DNA of 64,000 nt, taken from NCBI GenBank assembly GCA_964560875.1, contig CAZLMW010000018.1:1-64000 (forward strand), read 5' to 3'. Source of the DNA: CAZLMW01 sp964560875. Lineage in GTDB: Bacteria > Myxococcota_A > UBA9042. The notes below the pieces were generated by a model. The model ran no database searches and was not told the DNA's origin. It saw only the letters and a list, made by a program, of their open reading frames with translations. The position numbers and the translations under genes are program-made. Shown here piece by piece: positions 16,084 through 25,357 of the stretch (its first letter is position 1; each line of letters opens with the position of its first letter).

Positions 16084-17234
16084 GCACCGAACAGCAGCTC
16101 ACCGCCGCGATCGATGCGCCGCTTGTCGCGGACGTGGGCTCGGCGATCGCGTTGGCGATCGAAAGCGCGGATGGCCGCCGGTACCTGTACGTCGCAGGCC
16201 ACACAGCCGCTTGGCAGCGCGATGCTCATGGCGAGTTGGTGCCGTCCCTCGGCGCCCCCGTCACGGCGAACACCCTTTTTGATCTCGCGTCGCTGACCAA
16301 ACCGATGGCGACGTCGACCCTCATCGCGCAGGAGCTGTCGGACGCTGCAAGCCCATGGACCCTCGATACGAAAATCGGCGCCCTGCTGCCGCGCGTTGCG
16401 GGCTTGCCTGTCGCGGATCGAACGGTCGCGAGCCTGATCAGTCATGCGTCTGGGCTGCCGGCGTGGCGCGACTTCTACGCAGAATCGGTCGGTGAGGAGG
16501 ACCAGCGCGAGGCGATCAAGGCGGCCGTATGCGCGAGCGAACCACAGCGCGCGGCCGGCCAAACCGCCGTTTACAGCGACCTCGGATTCCTGCTGTTGGG
16601 CTGGGCCTTGGAGGCCACCACCGGCCAAAACCAGGACACACTATTTAATGATCGCGTCGCCCGGCCCCTGGGTCTGTCGCGGACTGCGTATGGGCCGGTC
16701 GCTGGAAGCGAAAATGGCCGTTCGGACGTCTGTGCCACCGAAATCTGGCCGCCCAGGTGCGCCAGTGGCGCGCCCTTGATCGGTGTGGTGCACGACGACA
16801 ACTGCGCGGGACTGGGTGGTGTTGCTGGTCACGCCGGGCTGTTCGGAACGGCGGGCGACGTGGCGATTTGGGCTCGTCACTGGCGCGGACTCGTCGACGG
16901 GTCGATCGGACCGCACGAGGCACGTGAGCTGGGGGTCGACGCAGACATAGCGCAGACCCTGGTCGCGCTGCGTGGAGCCCCGGATACGACATGGCGTGGC
17001 GCGTTCGACACGCCATCGCCGCCGCCCGCCATCTCAAACGCCGGGAGCTCGTCTCCGGCGGGAACATTCGGTCACCTTGGCTTCACGGGGACGAGCGTTT
17101 GGGTCGCCCCGAGCGTCGGTTCCGTCGTCCTGCTGACCAACCGAGTTCACCCAAGTCGTGACAACTCCACGGGCATTCGGCGCCTGCGTCCTGCGGTTCA
17201 CGACCTCGCATGGCGCTGGTTGCGGCGCGATTGA
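16080..17234 (+). CDS. Serine hydrolase, beta-lactamase class C/DD-peptidase family
   Basis: A 384-residue penicillin-binding-protein-like hydrolase. The active-site SxxK is SLTK at residues 71-74, preceded by TLFDLASLTKPMATS. The second motif is YSDLGFLLLG (YxN-type with Asp), and the third element is HLGFTGTSVWV near the C-terminus. The family includes esterases, D-aminopeptidases and beta-lactamases. No signal peptide is present, so a cytoplasmic hydrolase is more likely than a drug-resistance enzyme. Four-base coupling to the murein carboxypeptidase gene suggests a shared role in cell wall peptide recycling. Confidence 0.87.
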   Translation: MSTEQQLTAAIDAPLVADVGSAIALAIESADGRRYLYVAGHTAAWQRDAHGELVPSLGAPVTANTLFDLASLTKPMATSTLIAQELSDAASPWTLDTKIGALLPRVAGLPVADRTVASLISHASGLPAWRDFYAESVGEEDQREAIKAAVCASEPQRAAGQTAVYSDLGFLLLGWALEATTGQNQDTLFNDRVARPLGLSRTAYGPVAGSENGRSDVCATEIWPPRCASGAPLIGVVHDDNCAGLGGVAGHAGLFGTAGDVAIWARHWRGLVDGSIGPHEARELGVDADIAQTLVALRGAPDTTWRGAFDTPSPPPAISNAGSSSPAGTFGHLGFTGTSVWVAPSVGSVVLLTNRVHPSRDNSTGIRRLRPAVHDLAWRWLRRD

Positions 17235-17243
17235 CCACCGTAA

Positions 17244-18839
17244 ATGGGCGCTGCTACGCTTCCCGTCGCCCGTTCGTGGGGCGAAGGTGGTTCGTTGTCC
17301 GACGCCAGGCCAATCACGTTTGTGACCGAGTTTGTTTGCGGCTCGTGCTGGAATTCGTTTTCCCGCGACGACCCGGCGGCGTCTGAGACCCGTACGCACA
17401 TCACGTGCCCGCATTGCGGTCACCCCAACCCGCTCGACCCAGACGAAGATGGGACCGCTACCGACAAGGTGGCCGCCGCATCAGCGTCCGCCTTCGGACC
17501 GCGCGGCGAGAGTTCTCCGTTCGCGGGTGCACGCGTCACAACGCAGCCAGGCGGGCCCGGCCCGATCACCGCCAACACCCAGCCCGGTGGCGGCGGGCCC
17601 GCGGCGCGGAAAAAAGCGCTTCGGGTGACGGCGCCCGGCGCGGTTACGGCCCCAGGTTCGGTGTCGCCCGCGTCGGCCATGCCCGAGCGCAAGACGTCGC
17701 GGACCGAAACCCAGGCCTACACGAGCTCGGACAGCCAGCAGATCAAGATCGAGGTCGATACCGCGCGCGCCGAGCGCCAGCGCCTTTCGGTCACCGCCAA
17801 CGACGCGCTGCCGGACCCCGAGCTCTGGTCGCAGCCGACGCTCCAGGCGGGAGGCGCGGCCTCGCTCGATGATGGACCTGATCTCGATCCCTTCGCGCCG
17901 ACCTTGGACGCCCCCGCAGTTTCAACCGCAACGGATGCGGCGGACGCACCCGCGTTGGAGCCAGCAGAGGATCCCTTCGCGGCCGAAATCGCCGCCGCGG
18001 TCGCGGCAGCATCGGGTGGCGACGCGCCTGCGCCTGCAACCGCGCCAGAACCGCCCGAGGTAGGCGTCGGCTTCGAGCTGCCCGACGCCGCCGACGCGCC
18101 GCGCCCCGACGACTTCGACCCACCGGAAGATGGCGCTGAAGCCGAACCGGAAGGAGACGAGCCCGAGGAATACAAACTGAAGGCGCCGACGGGCTTGACC
18201 TACAATTTCCACAGCCTCGACGCGATGTTGGGCTGGGCCGCGAGCAAGAGCGGCTCGGAAATGCAGGTCTCCGTCGACGGCGAGACGTGGTTCGACTTTG
18301 AGGCCTTCCTCGAGCACGTGCGCGCCGGCCATAGCGCGCGCACCACGATCAACAAACTGTCATCGGGCACGTCCTCGGAAGAGCTGCGTTTTGTGGGCAT
18401 GGAGAGCGGCGCGATGCAGGTGCGCTCGGCGATGGACGACATCGCCGCGGTGGACGCGCTCGAGGCCGCCGAAGTGCGCCTGAACATCACGCCGATCGAA
18501 GGTTCGGGCGAGGTGCAACTTGTCGGCGCAGAGCCCGGCAAGCCTGTCTCTCCCACCGTTGCGATGCCGGCTGCCCAGTCGTCGCTCAACCCCGGTAAGG
18601 TGACCTCTCGCCCCACTGGACGCGTCCCTGCTGTGCCGTCGTCTCGCTCAAGCGGTGCACGTCCCAGCCGCACGTCCCGTTCGACAGGTCGCGCCTCGGG
18701 CAGTCAGAAGAAGCCGCCGGCGAAAGAAACGGACTCGTCTTCGGTGATGGTGATCGCAGCGGTTGTGATCGCCATCGTTGCTGTCGGCGCGATCGCGGCC
18801 CATTTTGGCGGCTTCATCAAGATCCCGGGCCTGCCTTAG
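17244..18839 (+). CDS. Zinc-ribbon, GYF-like, C-terminally membrane-anchored protein
   Basis: A 531-residue protein. A zinc ribbon lies near the N-terminus (VCGSCWNSF, then CPHCGHPNPL). A long Ala/Pro/Asp-rich disordered stretch follows. Residues about 312-356 form a compact domain containing YNFHSLDAMLGWAASKSGS and VDGETWFDFEAFLEH, similar in pattern to GYF_2-type modules. A Ser/Thr/Pro-rich linker leads to one membrane helix (VMVIAAVVIAIVAVGAIAAHF) near the C-terminus. Zinc ribbon plus GYF-like domain recalls the cytoplasmic part of Myxococcus GltJ/AgmX, but no TonB-like part is present. A TTG start at 17295 preceded by AAGGTGG is an alternative that begins just before the ribbon. Confidence 0.75.
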   Translation: MGAATLPVARSWGEGGSLSDARPITFVTEFVCGSCWNSFSRDDPAASETRTHITCPHCGHPNPLDPDEDGTATDKVAAASASAFGPRGESSPFAGARVTTQPGGPGPITANTQPGGGGPAARKKALRVTAPGAVTAPGSVSPASAMPERKTSRTETQAYTSSDSQQIKIEVDTARAERQRLSVTANDALPDPELWSQPTLQAGGAASLDDGPDLDPFAPTLDAPAVSTATDAADAPALEPAEDPFAAEIAAAVAAASGGDAPAPATAPEPPEVGVGFELPDAADAPRPDDFDPPEDGAEAEPEGDEPEEYKLKAPTGLTYNFHSLDAMLGWAASKSGSEMQVSVDGETWFDFEAFLEHVRAGHSARTTINKLSSGTSSEELRFVGMESGAMQVRSAMDDIAAVDALEAAEVRLNITPIEGSGEVQLVGAEPGKPVSPTVAMPAAQSSLNPGKVTSRPTGRVPAVPSSRSSGARPSRTSRSTGRASGSQKKPPAKETDSSSVMVIAAVVIAIVAVGAIAAHFGGFIKIPGLP

Positions 18840-18919
18840 TCCCGGTCTCCCGCGTCGCTGGTCCGGGCCGGCGTGCCGTCCCCTATCCTTTTCGGTCCCC
18901 ACCCTTTCGGTCTCCCCCC

Positions 18920-19828
18920 ATGCAGCGCTCCAGTTGGTGTCTCGGCCGCCAGGCCGCCCTCTCCATCGCCATCGTGGCGCTCCTGACAACAGCCTGCGTC
19001 GGCGTCGGCGGTCAGGTGGTCGCGCCGAAGACCAAGGGCGAACGGCTCTATTTCGATGGCATGGAGTACCTCGCTGAGGGCGCTTTCCTCGAAGCGCAGC
19101 AGACCTTCATCGACGCGCTGAAGCTGCCCGCCTACCTGCAGGTCACGTCGTTGGCGCGGCTACGGCTCGGCGATGCGCTGTTTCACCAGCACAAGTACGA
19201 GCGCGCCGTCGAACAGTACGAGTCGTACGCGCGCAGGCACGACGGTTCGTCCAACGTACCCTACGCGCGGTTTCGAATCGCCCGGAGCTACTTCCGGATG
19301 ATTCCAACCGAGTTCTGGTTGCTCCCGCCGGTCTTCGAGATGGACCTGACGTCGGCCGACAAGGCGCGCTACCACCTTGAGCGCTTCATCCGCCGCTATC
19401 CGCTTTCACCGTTCGCGACCGAGGCCGCGAAGATGCGGACCGCGTGCATCGATCTGCAGCTGGCACATCACGGATACGTGATCGCGTTTTACGCGGAGCG
19501 AGAGAAGTGGATCGGCGTCGTGTCCCGGATGCACTACGTCATGAAGCGTTTCCCGATCAACGCGCACACGCCCGAGAACTACGCGGTGCTGGCGGAGGCG
19601 TATCGCAAGCTCGGCTGGCGGCGACGTGCGCTCGAGATGAACCAGGCGATCGCGCAACGTTGGTCGCAGCTTGTCGTCGCCGCCCAGGCCCGCCAGGACG
19701 CGGCTTCGATTCGGGCCGAGATCGTGCGGAGGAAAGCGGCGGGGGAGCCGGACGCCGAAATGCCTGTCGAGCCGCCCCCGAGCGCTCGTTTCCGGCCTGA
19801 ACGTGCGACGATTGCCGAGCAAGTTTGA
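18920..19828 (+). CDS. bamD: Outer membrane assembly lipoprotein BamD
   Basis: A 302-residue TPR lipoprotein of the BAM complex, which folds beta-barrels into the outer membrane. The signal ends in the lipobox LLTTAC (Cys about 26). TPR units are evident: GMEYLAEGAFLEAQQTFIDAL, ARLRLGDALFHQHKYERAVEQYESY, and FRIARSYFRMIP followed by the SADKARYHLERFIRRYPLSPF segment typical of BamD/YfiO. The C-terminal tail beyond the fifth TPR is basic and unstructured. The name rests on TPR spacing and the PxS-type turn; other TPR lipoproteins are a weaker alternative. Transcribed alone or with the upstream gene, 80 bases away. Confidence 0.8.
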   Translation: MQRSSWCLGRQAALSIAIVALLTTACVGVGGQVVAPKTKGERLYFDGMEYLAEGAFLEAQQTFIDALKLPAYLQVTSLARLRLGDALFHQHKYERAVEQYESYARRHDGSSNVPYARFRIARSYFRMIPTEFWLLPPVFEMDLTSADKARYHLERFIRRYPLSPFATEAAKMRTACIDLQLAHHGYVIAFYAEREKWIGVVSRMHYVMKRFPINAHTPENYAVLAEAYRKLGWRRRALEMNQAIAQRWSQLVVAAQARQDAASIRAEIVRRKAAGEPDAEMPVEPPPSARFRPERATIAEQV

Positions 19829-19838
19829 GTAGCTAACG

Positions 19839-19856
19839 GTTGTGCCGCGGCGCAAC
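19839..19856. promoter_or_regulatory. 18-bp near-perfect palindrome upstream of the basic small protein
   Basis: An 18-base palindrome (GTTGTGCCGCGGCGCAAC) with one mismatched pair lies between bamD and the basic protein gene at 19941. It could be an operator or the stem of a bamD transcript end; there is no T tract. Ten bases further a weak -10-like TAGAAC appears. Function is not established. Confidence 0.25.
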
Positions 19857-19940
19857 TTCGACTAGAACGCGCGCCCCACGGTCGATCGATCGACCATCGC
19901 ACGTCGCGCATGCCGCGCGGCGCTACGTAAAGGAGGCCCC

Positions 19941-20390
19941 ATGGCCAACAGCAAGAAAGGCACCAAGCAGGTCAACCCGCCCACCCCCAAGCAGCGCGTC
20001 AACTCCGCGTTCGGTGGCAAGCATGGCCTGGTTGACGAGATCATGAACCTCATCGGCGAGTCGGACAGCGATCTCCGCTCGCGACTGCTGCAGGTGAGCA
20101 ACACGCGCCTGATGTCGCACCACCACAACGCCAAGCGCATGGTGTCCAAGTTCGGCAGCAAAGACGGCGCGGTCGAAGCGATCTGCGCCGAGCGGTTCCC
20201 CAAGGGCAACGTCCCCGAGGGCTACCGGGCCAAGCTCGAAGGCTTCTCCGCGTGGCGTCTCATCGACGCGCACCGCCAGTCTCTCGACGCGACCAAACGC
20301 GACGCCAAGGCCGCGACCAAGGCCGCTAAGCGCAAGGCCGCCCGCGCCAAGCGCCGCGCCAAGGTCCGTGCTCGCCGCGCCAAACGCTAA
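19941..20390 (+). CDS. Small protein with histone H1-like Lys/Arg/Ala tail
   Basis: A 149-residue protein with the strongest Shine-Dalgarno in the window: AAAGGAGG at 19929-19936, four bases before ATG. Residues 15-105 look like a small helical globular domain (GGKHGLVDEIMNLIGES, LSRLLQVSN-like helix, SAWRLIDAHRQSLDAT). Residues 110-149 are almost only Ala, Lys and Arg, in runs such as AAKRKAARAKRRAKVRARR. Such tails occur in bacterial nucleoid proteins related to histone H1 and in some ribosome-associated proteins. The globular part is not recognised. High expression and nucleic acid binding are inferred from the ribosome binding site and charge. Confidence 0.82.
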   Translation: MANSKKGTKQVNPPTPKQRVNSAFGGKHGLVDEIMNLIGESDSDLRSRLLQVSNTRLMSHHHNAKRMVSKFGSKDGAVEAICAERFPKGNVPEGYRAKLEGFSAWRLIDAHRQSLDATKRDAKAATKAAKRKAARAKRRAKVRARRAKR

Positions 20391-20395
20391 GACAG

Positions 20396-20416
20396 TCGGC
20401 CGCCCGAAACGGCCGA
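20396..20416. terminator. Stem-loop between convergent genes
   Basis: TCGGCCG (20396-20402) pairs with CGGCCGA (20410-20416) around a seven-base loop. It lies six bases after the stop of the basic protein gene and 15 bases from the uvrA stop, so it can serve as a two-way transcript end. A short pyrimidine run (TTCCCTT) follows on the plus strand. Confidence 0.55.
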
Positions 20417-20430
20417 TTCCCTTACCCCTG

Positions 20431-23313
20431 CTACGTCAGCACGTCGCGCAACGCGCGTCCTGTGTGGCTTTCGTCGACCTTCGCGATCGCGTCGGGCGTG
20501 CCCACAGCGATGATGCGTCCGCCCGCGTCTCCGCCGTCCGGGCCGAGATCGATGACGTGATCGGCGACCTTGATGATGTCGAGGTCGTGTTCGACCACCA
20601 GCACGGTGTTGCCGCGATCGACGAGCTCCTGGAGCACGGCGAGCAGGCGTCGGACGTCTTCGAAATGCAGCCCCGTTGACGGTTCATCCAACACGTAGAG
20701 CGTGCGCCCGGTGCCGGGTCGTGCGAGCTCCTTGGCGAGTTTGACGCGTTGTGCTTCGCCTCCTGACAAGGTCGGCGCCTTCTGGCCCAGTTGCAGGTAG
20801 CCGAGCCCGACGCGCTCCAGCGTGACGAGGATTCGGTGCAGCTTGGGGTGATTGCGAAAGACGTCGACCGCCTCTTCGATGGTCATGTCGAGCACATCCG
20901 CGATCGAATGGCCCTTGTACTTGACCTCGAGCGTCGCGCTGTTGAATCGCCGCCCCCCACAGACATCGCAGGGCACGTAGACGTCGGCGAGAAAGTGCAT
21001 CTCGATCTTGAGCACCCCGTCGCCCTTGCAGTGTTCGCAGCGGCCGCCTTTGACGTTGAATGAAAACCGTCCCGCCGCATATCCGGCCACCTTGGCGTCG
21101 GGCAGGCTGGCGAAGATGTCGCGAATACCGCCCCAAAGCTGGGTGTAGGTCGCGGGGTTGCTCCGCGGTGTGCGTCCGATCGGCTTCTGATCGATCTCGA
21201 TGACCTTGTCGAAGTGATCGATGCCCTTGATCGACGTGTGCTTGCCCACCTCGCGCTGCGATTTGTGCAACTCACGGAGCAGGGCGGGAAGGAGCACACC
21301 GGAAATCAACGACGACTTGCCGGCTCCGCTGACACCGGTGACGACCGTGAAGCAACCGACCGGGACCTTGGCATCGACCGATTGCAGGTTGTTGTGCTCG
21401 GCCCCCTTCACGCGGAGGTAGCGGCGACTCTTGCGGCGCTTTTCCGGTACGCCGATGACACGAGCGCCGCTCAGGTACTGCCCCGTCAGCGACTTTTCAC
21501 ATGCGAGGAGGCCAGCGACGTCGCCCGAATAGACCACCTCGCCCCCGAGTCGACCTGCGCCGGGCCCGAAATCGACCACGTGGTCGGCCGCCTCGATGGT
21601 TTCGCGGTCGTGTTCGACGACCAGCACCGAGTTGCCGAGGTCTCGCAGGTGGCAAAGCGTCCGCAGCAGGCGCGCGTTGTCTCGCGGATGCAGGCCGATG
21701 CTTGGTTCGTCGAGGATGTAGAGCACGCCTGTCAGCTCAGACCCGACCTGGGATGCGAGTCGGATGCGCTGGCTCTCCCCGCCGGACAGCGTCTGGCCGC
21801 CGCGCTGCAGCGACAGGTATTCGAGGCCGACATCGCACAGGAAGCCGAGGCGCGCGCGGATCTCCTTGACCAGCTCGGCGGCGATCGTCGCGCGGTTGCC
21901 GATGAGTTGGAGGTCCTGAAACCACGTCGAGAGGTCCCGCACCGGCATGTGCGACAGCTCGTGGATTCGTTTGTCGCCGACGCGCACGGCAGCGCTCTCC
22001 GGTCGAATTCGCGTCCCGTCGCAGTGGCTGCAGCGCCGCTCGGCGAAGAAGCTCGCGTAGTAGGCGCGCATTCGTGGGCTGCCGGTTTCGCGCCATCGCC
22101 GCTGGGTTTCGGGCACCACGCCTTCGTGCCGCATCTCCCACGTTCCCGAGCCCCGCTTGCCCTTGTAGTGGACCTTGACGCGCTTGTCGGCGCCGTAGAG
22201 CAGCAGCTTCTGACTGGCCTCGGGCAGGTCCTTCCAAGGCGTATCCAGCGCCACGCCATACTCGCGTTCGAGCGCTTCGAGGCGACGGCGCGTCCAGCTC
22301 TCCTGGTCGACCTGTTTGGCCCACGGGACGATGCAACCTTGCGAAACGGAGAGCGTCTTGTCGGGCACGACGAGATCGGGGTCGACCTCAAGCGCGATGC
22401 CCAGGCCGTTGCATGTCGGACACGCGCCGACCGGGGTGTTGAACGAAAACGCGGGCGGTGACAGCTCGGGATAGCCGATGTTGCAGTGGTCGCAGTGGCG
22501 GGCTTCGCTGTAGTTCTTCTCGACGGTTTCGCCCTCCTCGCCGGGCCGGACGACAGTGGCGACGGCGACGCGCCCTTTGCCTTCCTTGAGCGCGGTTTCC
22601 ACGGAGTCGGTGAGGCGCAGTCGGTCCTTTTCGCGGACCACGATGCGATCGACGACCAGATCGACGTTGTGCTTGCGCTTCTTGTCGAGGGTCAGGTCGG
22701 CGGTGATGGCGACGACCTCTCCGTTGATTCGGGCGCGCACGAAGCCGGATTTGAGCGCCGCTTCGAAGACGTCGGCGAACGTGCCTTTGCGGTTGCGGGC
22801 GATCGGAGCGAGCACGAGCAAGCGCGTATTTTCGGGCAGATTGAGGATGTCGGCGACGATCTGGGCGGGATCTTGCGTGCCAACGACTCGGCCGCACTTG
22901 TAGCAGTGCTGCACACCGGCGCGCGCAAAGAGCACACGCATATGGTCATAGATCTCGGTGATGGTGCCGACCGTGGAACGCGGGTTGTTGCTGGCCGTCT
23001 TCTGGTCGATCGCGATGGTCGGCGACAGGCCGCTGATGCGGTCGTAGATCGGCTTGTCCATCTGCCCGAGGAACTGCCGCGCGTAGGCCGAAAGGCTCTC
23101 CACGTAACGGCGCTGGCCCTCCGCGTAGAGCGTGTCGAATGCAAGGGACGACTTGCCCGAGCCGCTGACCCCCGAAAAGACGACGAGCGAACCCTTCGGC
23201 AAGTGTACGTCGACGTTGCGAAGGTTGTGTTGGTTGGCCCCAAAGACACTCAGGGTGTGGGCGTTGAAGCCGCTCCTGGTGCGCGTGGGCCTCGGATGCT
23301 GCTTCGCGGTCAC
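20431..23313 (-). CDS. uvrA: Excinuclease ABC subunit A
   Basis: A full-length (960 residues) UvrA, the damage-scanning ATPase of nucleotide excision repair. The first Walker A is GVSGSGKSSLAFDT near residue 50, with the insertion and UvrB-binding domains after it. Zinc-binding Cys pairs appear in CDHCNIGY...CPTCNG and later in CEHCKGDG...CDVCGG. The second ATPase has GVSGAGKSSLI, and LSGGEAQRVKLA and LYVLDEPSTGLH complete it. The start is GTG 23313 with a four-base overlap with the ABC transporter ATPase stop, giving it an unusual upstream neighbour. No UvrB or UvrC gene is nearby. Confidence 0.97.
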   Translation of the reverse strand: MTAKQHPRPTRTRSGFNAHTLSVFGANQHNLRNVDVHLPKGSLVVFSGVSGSGKSSLAFDTLYAEGQRRYVESLSAYARQFLGQMDKPIYDRISGLSPTIAIDQKTASNNPRSTVGTITEIYDHMRVLFARAGVQHCYKCGRVVGTQDPAQIVADILNLPENTRLLVLAPIARNRKGTFADVFEAALKSGFVRARINGEVVAITADLTLDKKRKHNVDLVVDRIVVREKDRLRLTDSVETALKEGKGRVAVATVVRPGEEGETVEKNYSEARHCDHCNIGYPELSPPAFSFNTPVGACPTCNGLGIALEVDPDLVVPDKTLSVSQGCIVPWAKQVDQESWTRRRLEALEREYGVALDTPWKDLPEASQKLLLYGADKRVKVHYKGKRGSGTWEMRHEGVVPETQRRWRETGSPRMRAYYASFFAERRCSHCDGTRIRPESAAVRVGDKRIHELSHMPVRDLSTWFQDLQLIGNRATIAAELVKEIRARLGFLCDVGLEYLSLQRGGQTLSGGESQRIRLASQVGSELTGVLYILDEPSIGLHPRDNARLLRTLCHLRDLGNSVLVVEHDRETIEAADHVVDFGPGAGRLGGEVVYSGDVAGLLACEKSLTGQYLSGARVIGVPEKRRKSRRYLRVKGAEHNNLQSVDAKVPVGCFTVVTGVSGAGKSSLISGVLLPALLRELHKSQREVGKHTSIKGIDHFDKVIEIDQKPIGRTPRSNPATYTQLWGGIRDIFASLPDAKVAGYAAGRFSFNVKGGRCEHCKGDGVLKIEMHFLADVYVPCDVCGGRRFNSATLEVKYKGHSIADVLDMTIEEAVDVFRNHPKLHRILVTLERVGLGYLQLGQKAPTLSGGEAQRVKLAKELARPGTGRTLYVLDEPSTGLHFEDVRRLLAVLQELVDRGNTVLVVEHDLDIIKVADHVIDLGPDGGDAGGRIIAVGTPDAIAKVDESHTGRALRDVLT

Positions 23314-24029
23314 GTCATTGCCTCCAACACGGCCCTTTCAAACGCTTGTGGATCGCCACCAAAGGACGCGAGCTGGGCGCTGTCCATGTCGGCCGCGATA
23401 CGGCCACCGGCGAGGACGACCGCGCGATCGGCGACGGCCAGGGAGGCCTCGGCGAGATGGCTTGCGACGAGGATCGCGGCACCGTCGGCGCGGCGCTCGG
23501 CGATCAGCTCCCGCAGCGCGAGGGCCGAGGGGATGTCCAGCCCGGCGTAGGGTTCATCGAGCAAGAGCGCGGCCGTGTTGGCCGCAAAGGCGATGCTGAG
23601 CGCCGCTTTTTGGCGCATGCCGCCGGACAGTGCGTACATCGGGCGATCGAGATGGCCAGCGAGTCCCAAACGCGTCGCGACGGCTTTCACGGCGGTGCGG
23701 GTCTTGGCGGGCTCGAGGCCGCGGAGGTCGATCAAGGCGTCGGTGTGCTCGTTGGTGCTCAGAAAGTCGGCCAGCGGAGCGTCCTGGGCGACGTGCGCAA
23801 CATCGATTGGCGCCGTGGCTCCGAGCGCGTCGATTCCGCCGGCTTTGACGACACCGTGGTCGGGCCACATCTCCCCGGCGAGGATGCGAACGAACGTCGA
23901 TTTTCCGGCCCCGTTGGCGCCAAGTAGCACCGTCACCGTCGACGCTTCGAGATCGAGATCGATGCCGTGCAACACGCTGCGGTTGCCGTAGGACTTGCGA
24001 ATGGCGCGGGCGGCCAGGGGCGCTGTCAT
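23310..24029 (-). CDS. ABC transporter ATP-binding protein
   Basis: A 239-residue ABC ATPase. Walker A GANGAGKST is at 37-45, the signature is ALSGGMRQKAAL, Walker B is ALLLDEPYAGLD, and the switch His is in VASHLAEA. The sequence style is that of ABC-2 exporters (CcmA/NatA-like). ATG 24029 is chosen because it overlaps the permease stop by four bases; upstream in-frame codons lie within the permease gene. It pairs with the membrane protein encoded just before. The substrate is unknown. Confidence 0.92.
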   Translation of the reverse strand: MTAPLAARAIRKSYGNRSVLHGIDLDLEASTVTVLLGANGAGKSTFVRILAGEMWPDHGVVKAGGIDALGATAPIDVAHVAQDAPLADFLSTNEHTDALIDLRGLEPAKTRTAVKAVATRLGLAGHLDRPMYALSGGMRQKAALSIAFAANTAALLLDEPYAGLDIPSALALRELIAERRADGAAILVASHLAEASLAVADRAVVLAGGRIAADMDSAQLASFGGDPQAFERAVLEAMT

Positions 24030-25357
24030 ACCGAGACCTCCCATCGCGCGAAGCCGACGCCCACCAGGACCAGAAGCACACCGAAACGGCCGATCCATGC
24101 ACGCGCCGGGCTCGCTTTGCCCCGAGTTCCGATCGCCGCGGCCGCAACCGAAAGTCCAGCGCCGATCGCCGCGCCGAGCCACTGGTTCTCCGACCAGCCG
24201 AGCAGCAATACCGCCAACCCGGGCACACCCAGGCCGATCGCGAGATCGCCAAGCGCCCGTTCATGGCTGCGAACAGGTGCCGTCATCGTGTCTACCGCCG
24301 CCGCGACATGGGGCAGCGAACCGAGCAAGTCGTAGGCGCGAAAGACCGAGTACAAGCCGATGCCAAGCGCGACCAGGGCGACGGAAACGACCGAAGATCC
24401 GGGCTGCAGGAGCCACGCGGCCCACGCGACGAGCACCACGGACGCGACATGCGAGGCTGGGTAACGACGGACCCAACTTCGCGCCATGAATTGCAGCGCA
24501 GCGCGTCTTTTCTTTTCCCTTGCAGCGACCAACAACCACGCGCCCGGCTCGGCGACCGCCTCCGATCGCACGAATCCGCGCTTGAGCAGCTCGGCGACCA
24601 GCACCAGCCCGGCGGCTGCTTTGGCGCGACCAGATGTCACGTCGACCCGGGCGAACGTCGCTGTCAACACGGCGCCCGCGAAGGCGAAGACGGGCCAAAT
24701 CGGCAGCCCGCTGGTGTTGCTCGCGACTTGCCAATCGCCGCTGCCGTTGAGCCACGCGATCGCAAGCGCGGTCGGCACCAATCCGAGGGCATAAGCCACG
24801 GCCGGCGCGTAGAGCAGGGGGGCGGTTTGGGCGGGGCCGAACGCGCCGCCGCCGCTGATGGCCCGCCACGCGCCACCACCATCGAAGACACGCACCAGCG
24901 CGCGATTTGTCGCCGCAACCGCGAGCAGGTGAACGGTCCACAAGCCCCCGACGTGCAGCGCCAGGGCGTCCACAAAGCGGCTATTTGCAGGATCGGAGAG
25001 CGCCGCGATCACCCCGAACAGCAGCGTGGGGACAACGGTTGCGGAGGCCAGAATCGTCGCTTCGGTCAGCATGCCAGCGAGAATGCTGGCCGGGGATTCA
25101 CCGAGGCCGCGTCGGACAGCGTAGTGGCCCGGTGCCGTGACCAGCAGGAGCATTCGGAGCGGCACGAAAACGGCGGCTGCGGCGGTGACAAGCAGGACCG
25201 AGTCCGCGTTGATCGGCGCGTCGATCGCGGCGCCGGTGAGCTTCACGAGGTGGCCAACGGTCAACCACGCCGACAAGCACGCCCCTACGCCCCATGCCAC
25301 CCACTCGATCGCCGGGATGCTGCGTCGCAGACGTCGGGTTGCGTTTGCCATGGCCAT
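24026..25357 (-). CDS. ABC exporter permease-like membrane protein
   Basis: A 443-residue polytopic membrane protein with about ten hydrophobic segments, for example IEWVAWGVGACLSAWLTVG, VLLVTAAAAVFVPLRMLLLVT and the C-terminal FGVLLVLVGVGFARW. It ends with a four-base overlap with the ATPase gene, so it is most likely that protein's membrane partner, of the large ABC-2/exporter kind with no typical permease motif. Only 66 bases separate it from the divergent E1-alpha gene at 25424, which must hold both promoters. Confidence 0.8.
   Translation of the reverse strand: MAMANATRRLRRSIPAIEWVAWGVGACLSAWLTVGHLVKLTGAAIDAPINADSVLLVTAAAAVFVPLRMLLLVTAPGHYAVRRGLGESPASILAGMLTEATILASATVVPTLLFGVIAALSDPANSRFVDALALHVGGLWTVHLLAVAATNRALVRVFDGGGAWRAISGGGAFGPAQTAPLLYAPAVAYALGLVPTALAIAWLNGSGDWQVASNTSGLPIWPVFAFAGAVLTATFARVDVTSGRAKAAAGLVLVAELLKRGFVRSEAVAEPGAWLLVAAREKKRRAALQFMARSWVRRYPASHVASVVLVAWAAWLLQPGSSVVSVALVALGIGLYSVFRAYDLLGSLPHVAAAVDTMTAPVRSHERALGDLAIGLGVPGLAVLLLGWSENQWLGAAIGAGLSVAAAAIGTRGKASPARAWIGRFGVLLVLVGVGFARWEVSV

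Noticed and set aside
16080..17234. Acquired beta-lactamase resistance gene
   Set aside because: No signal peptide, an operon with a murein carboxypeptidase, and base composition like its neighbours; a peptide-recycling hydrolase fits better.
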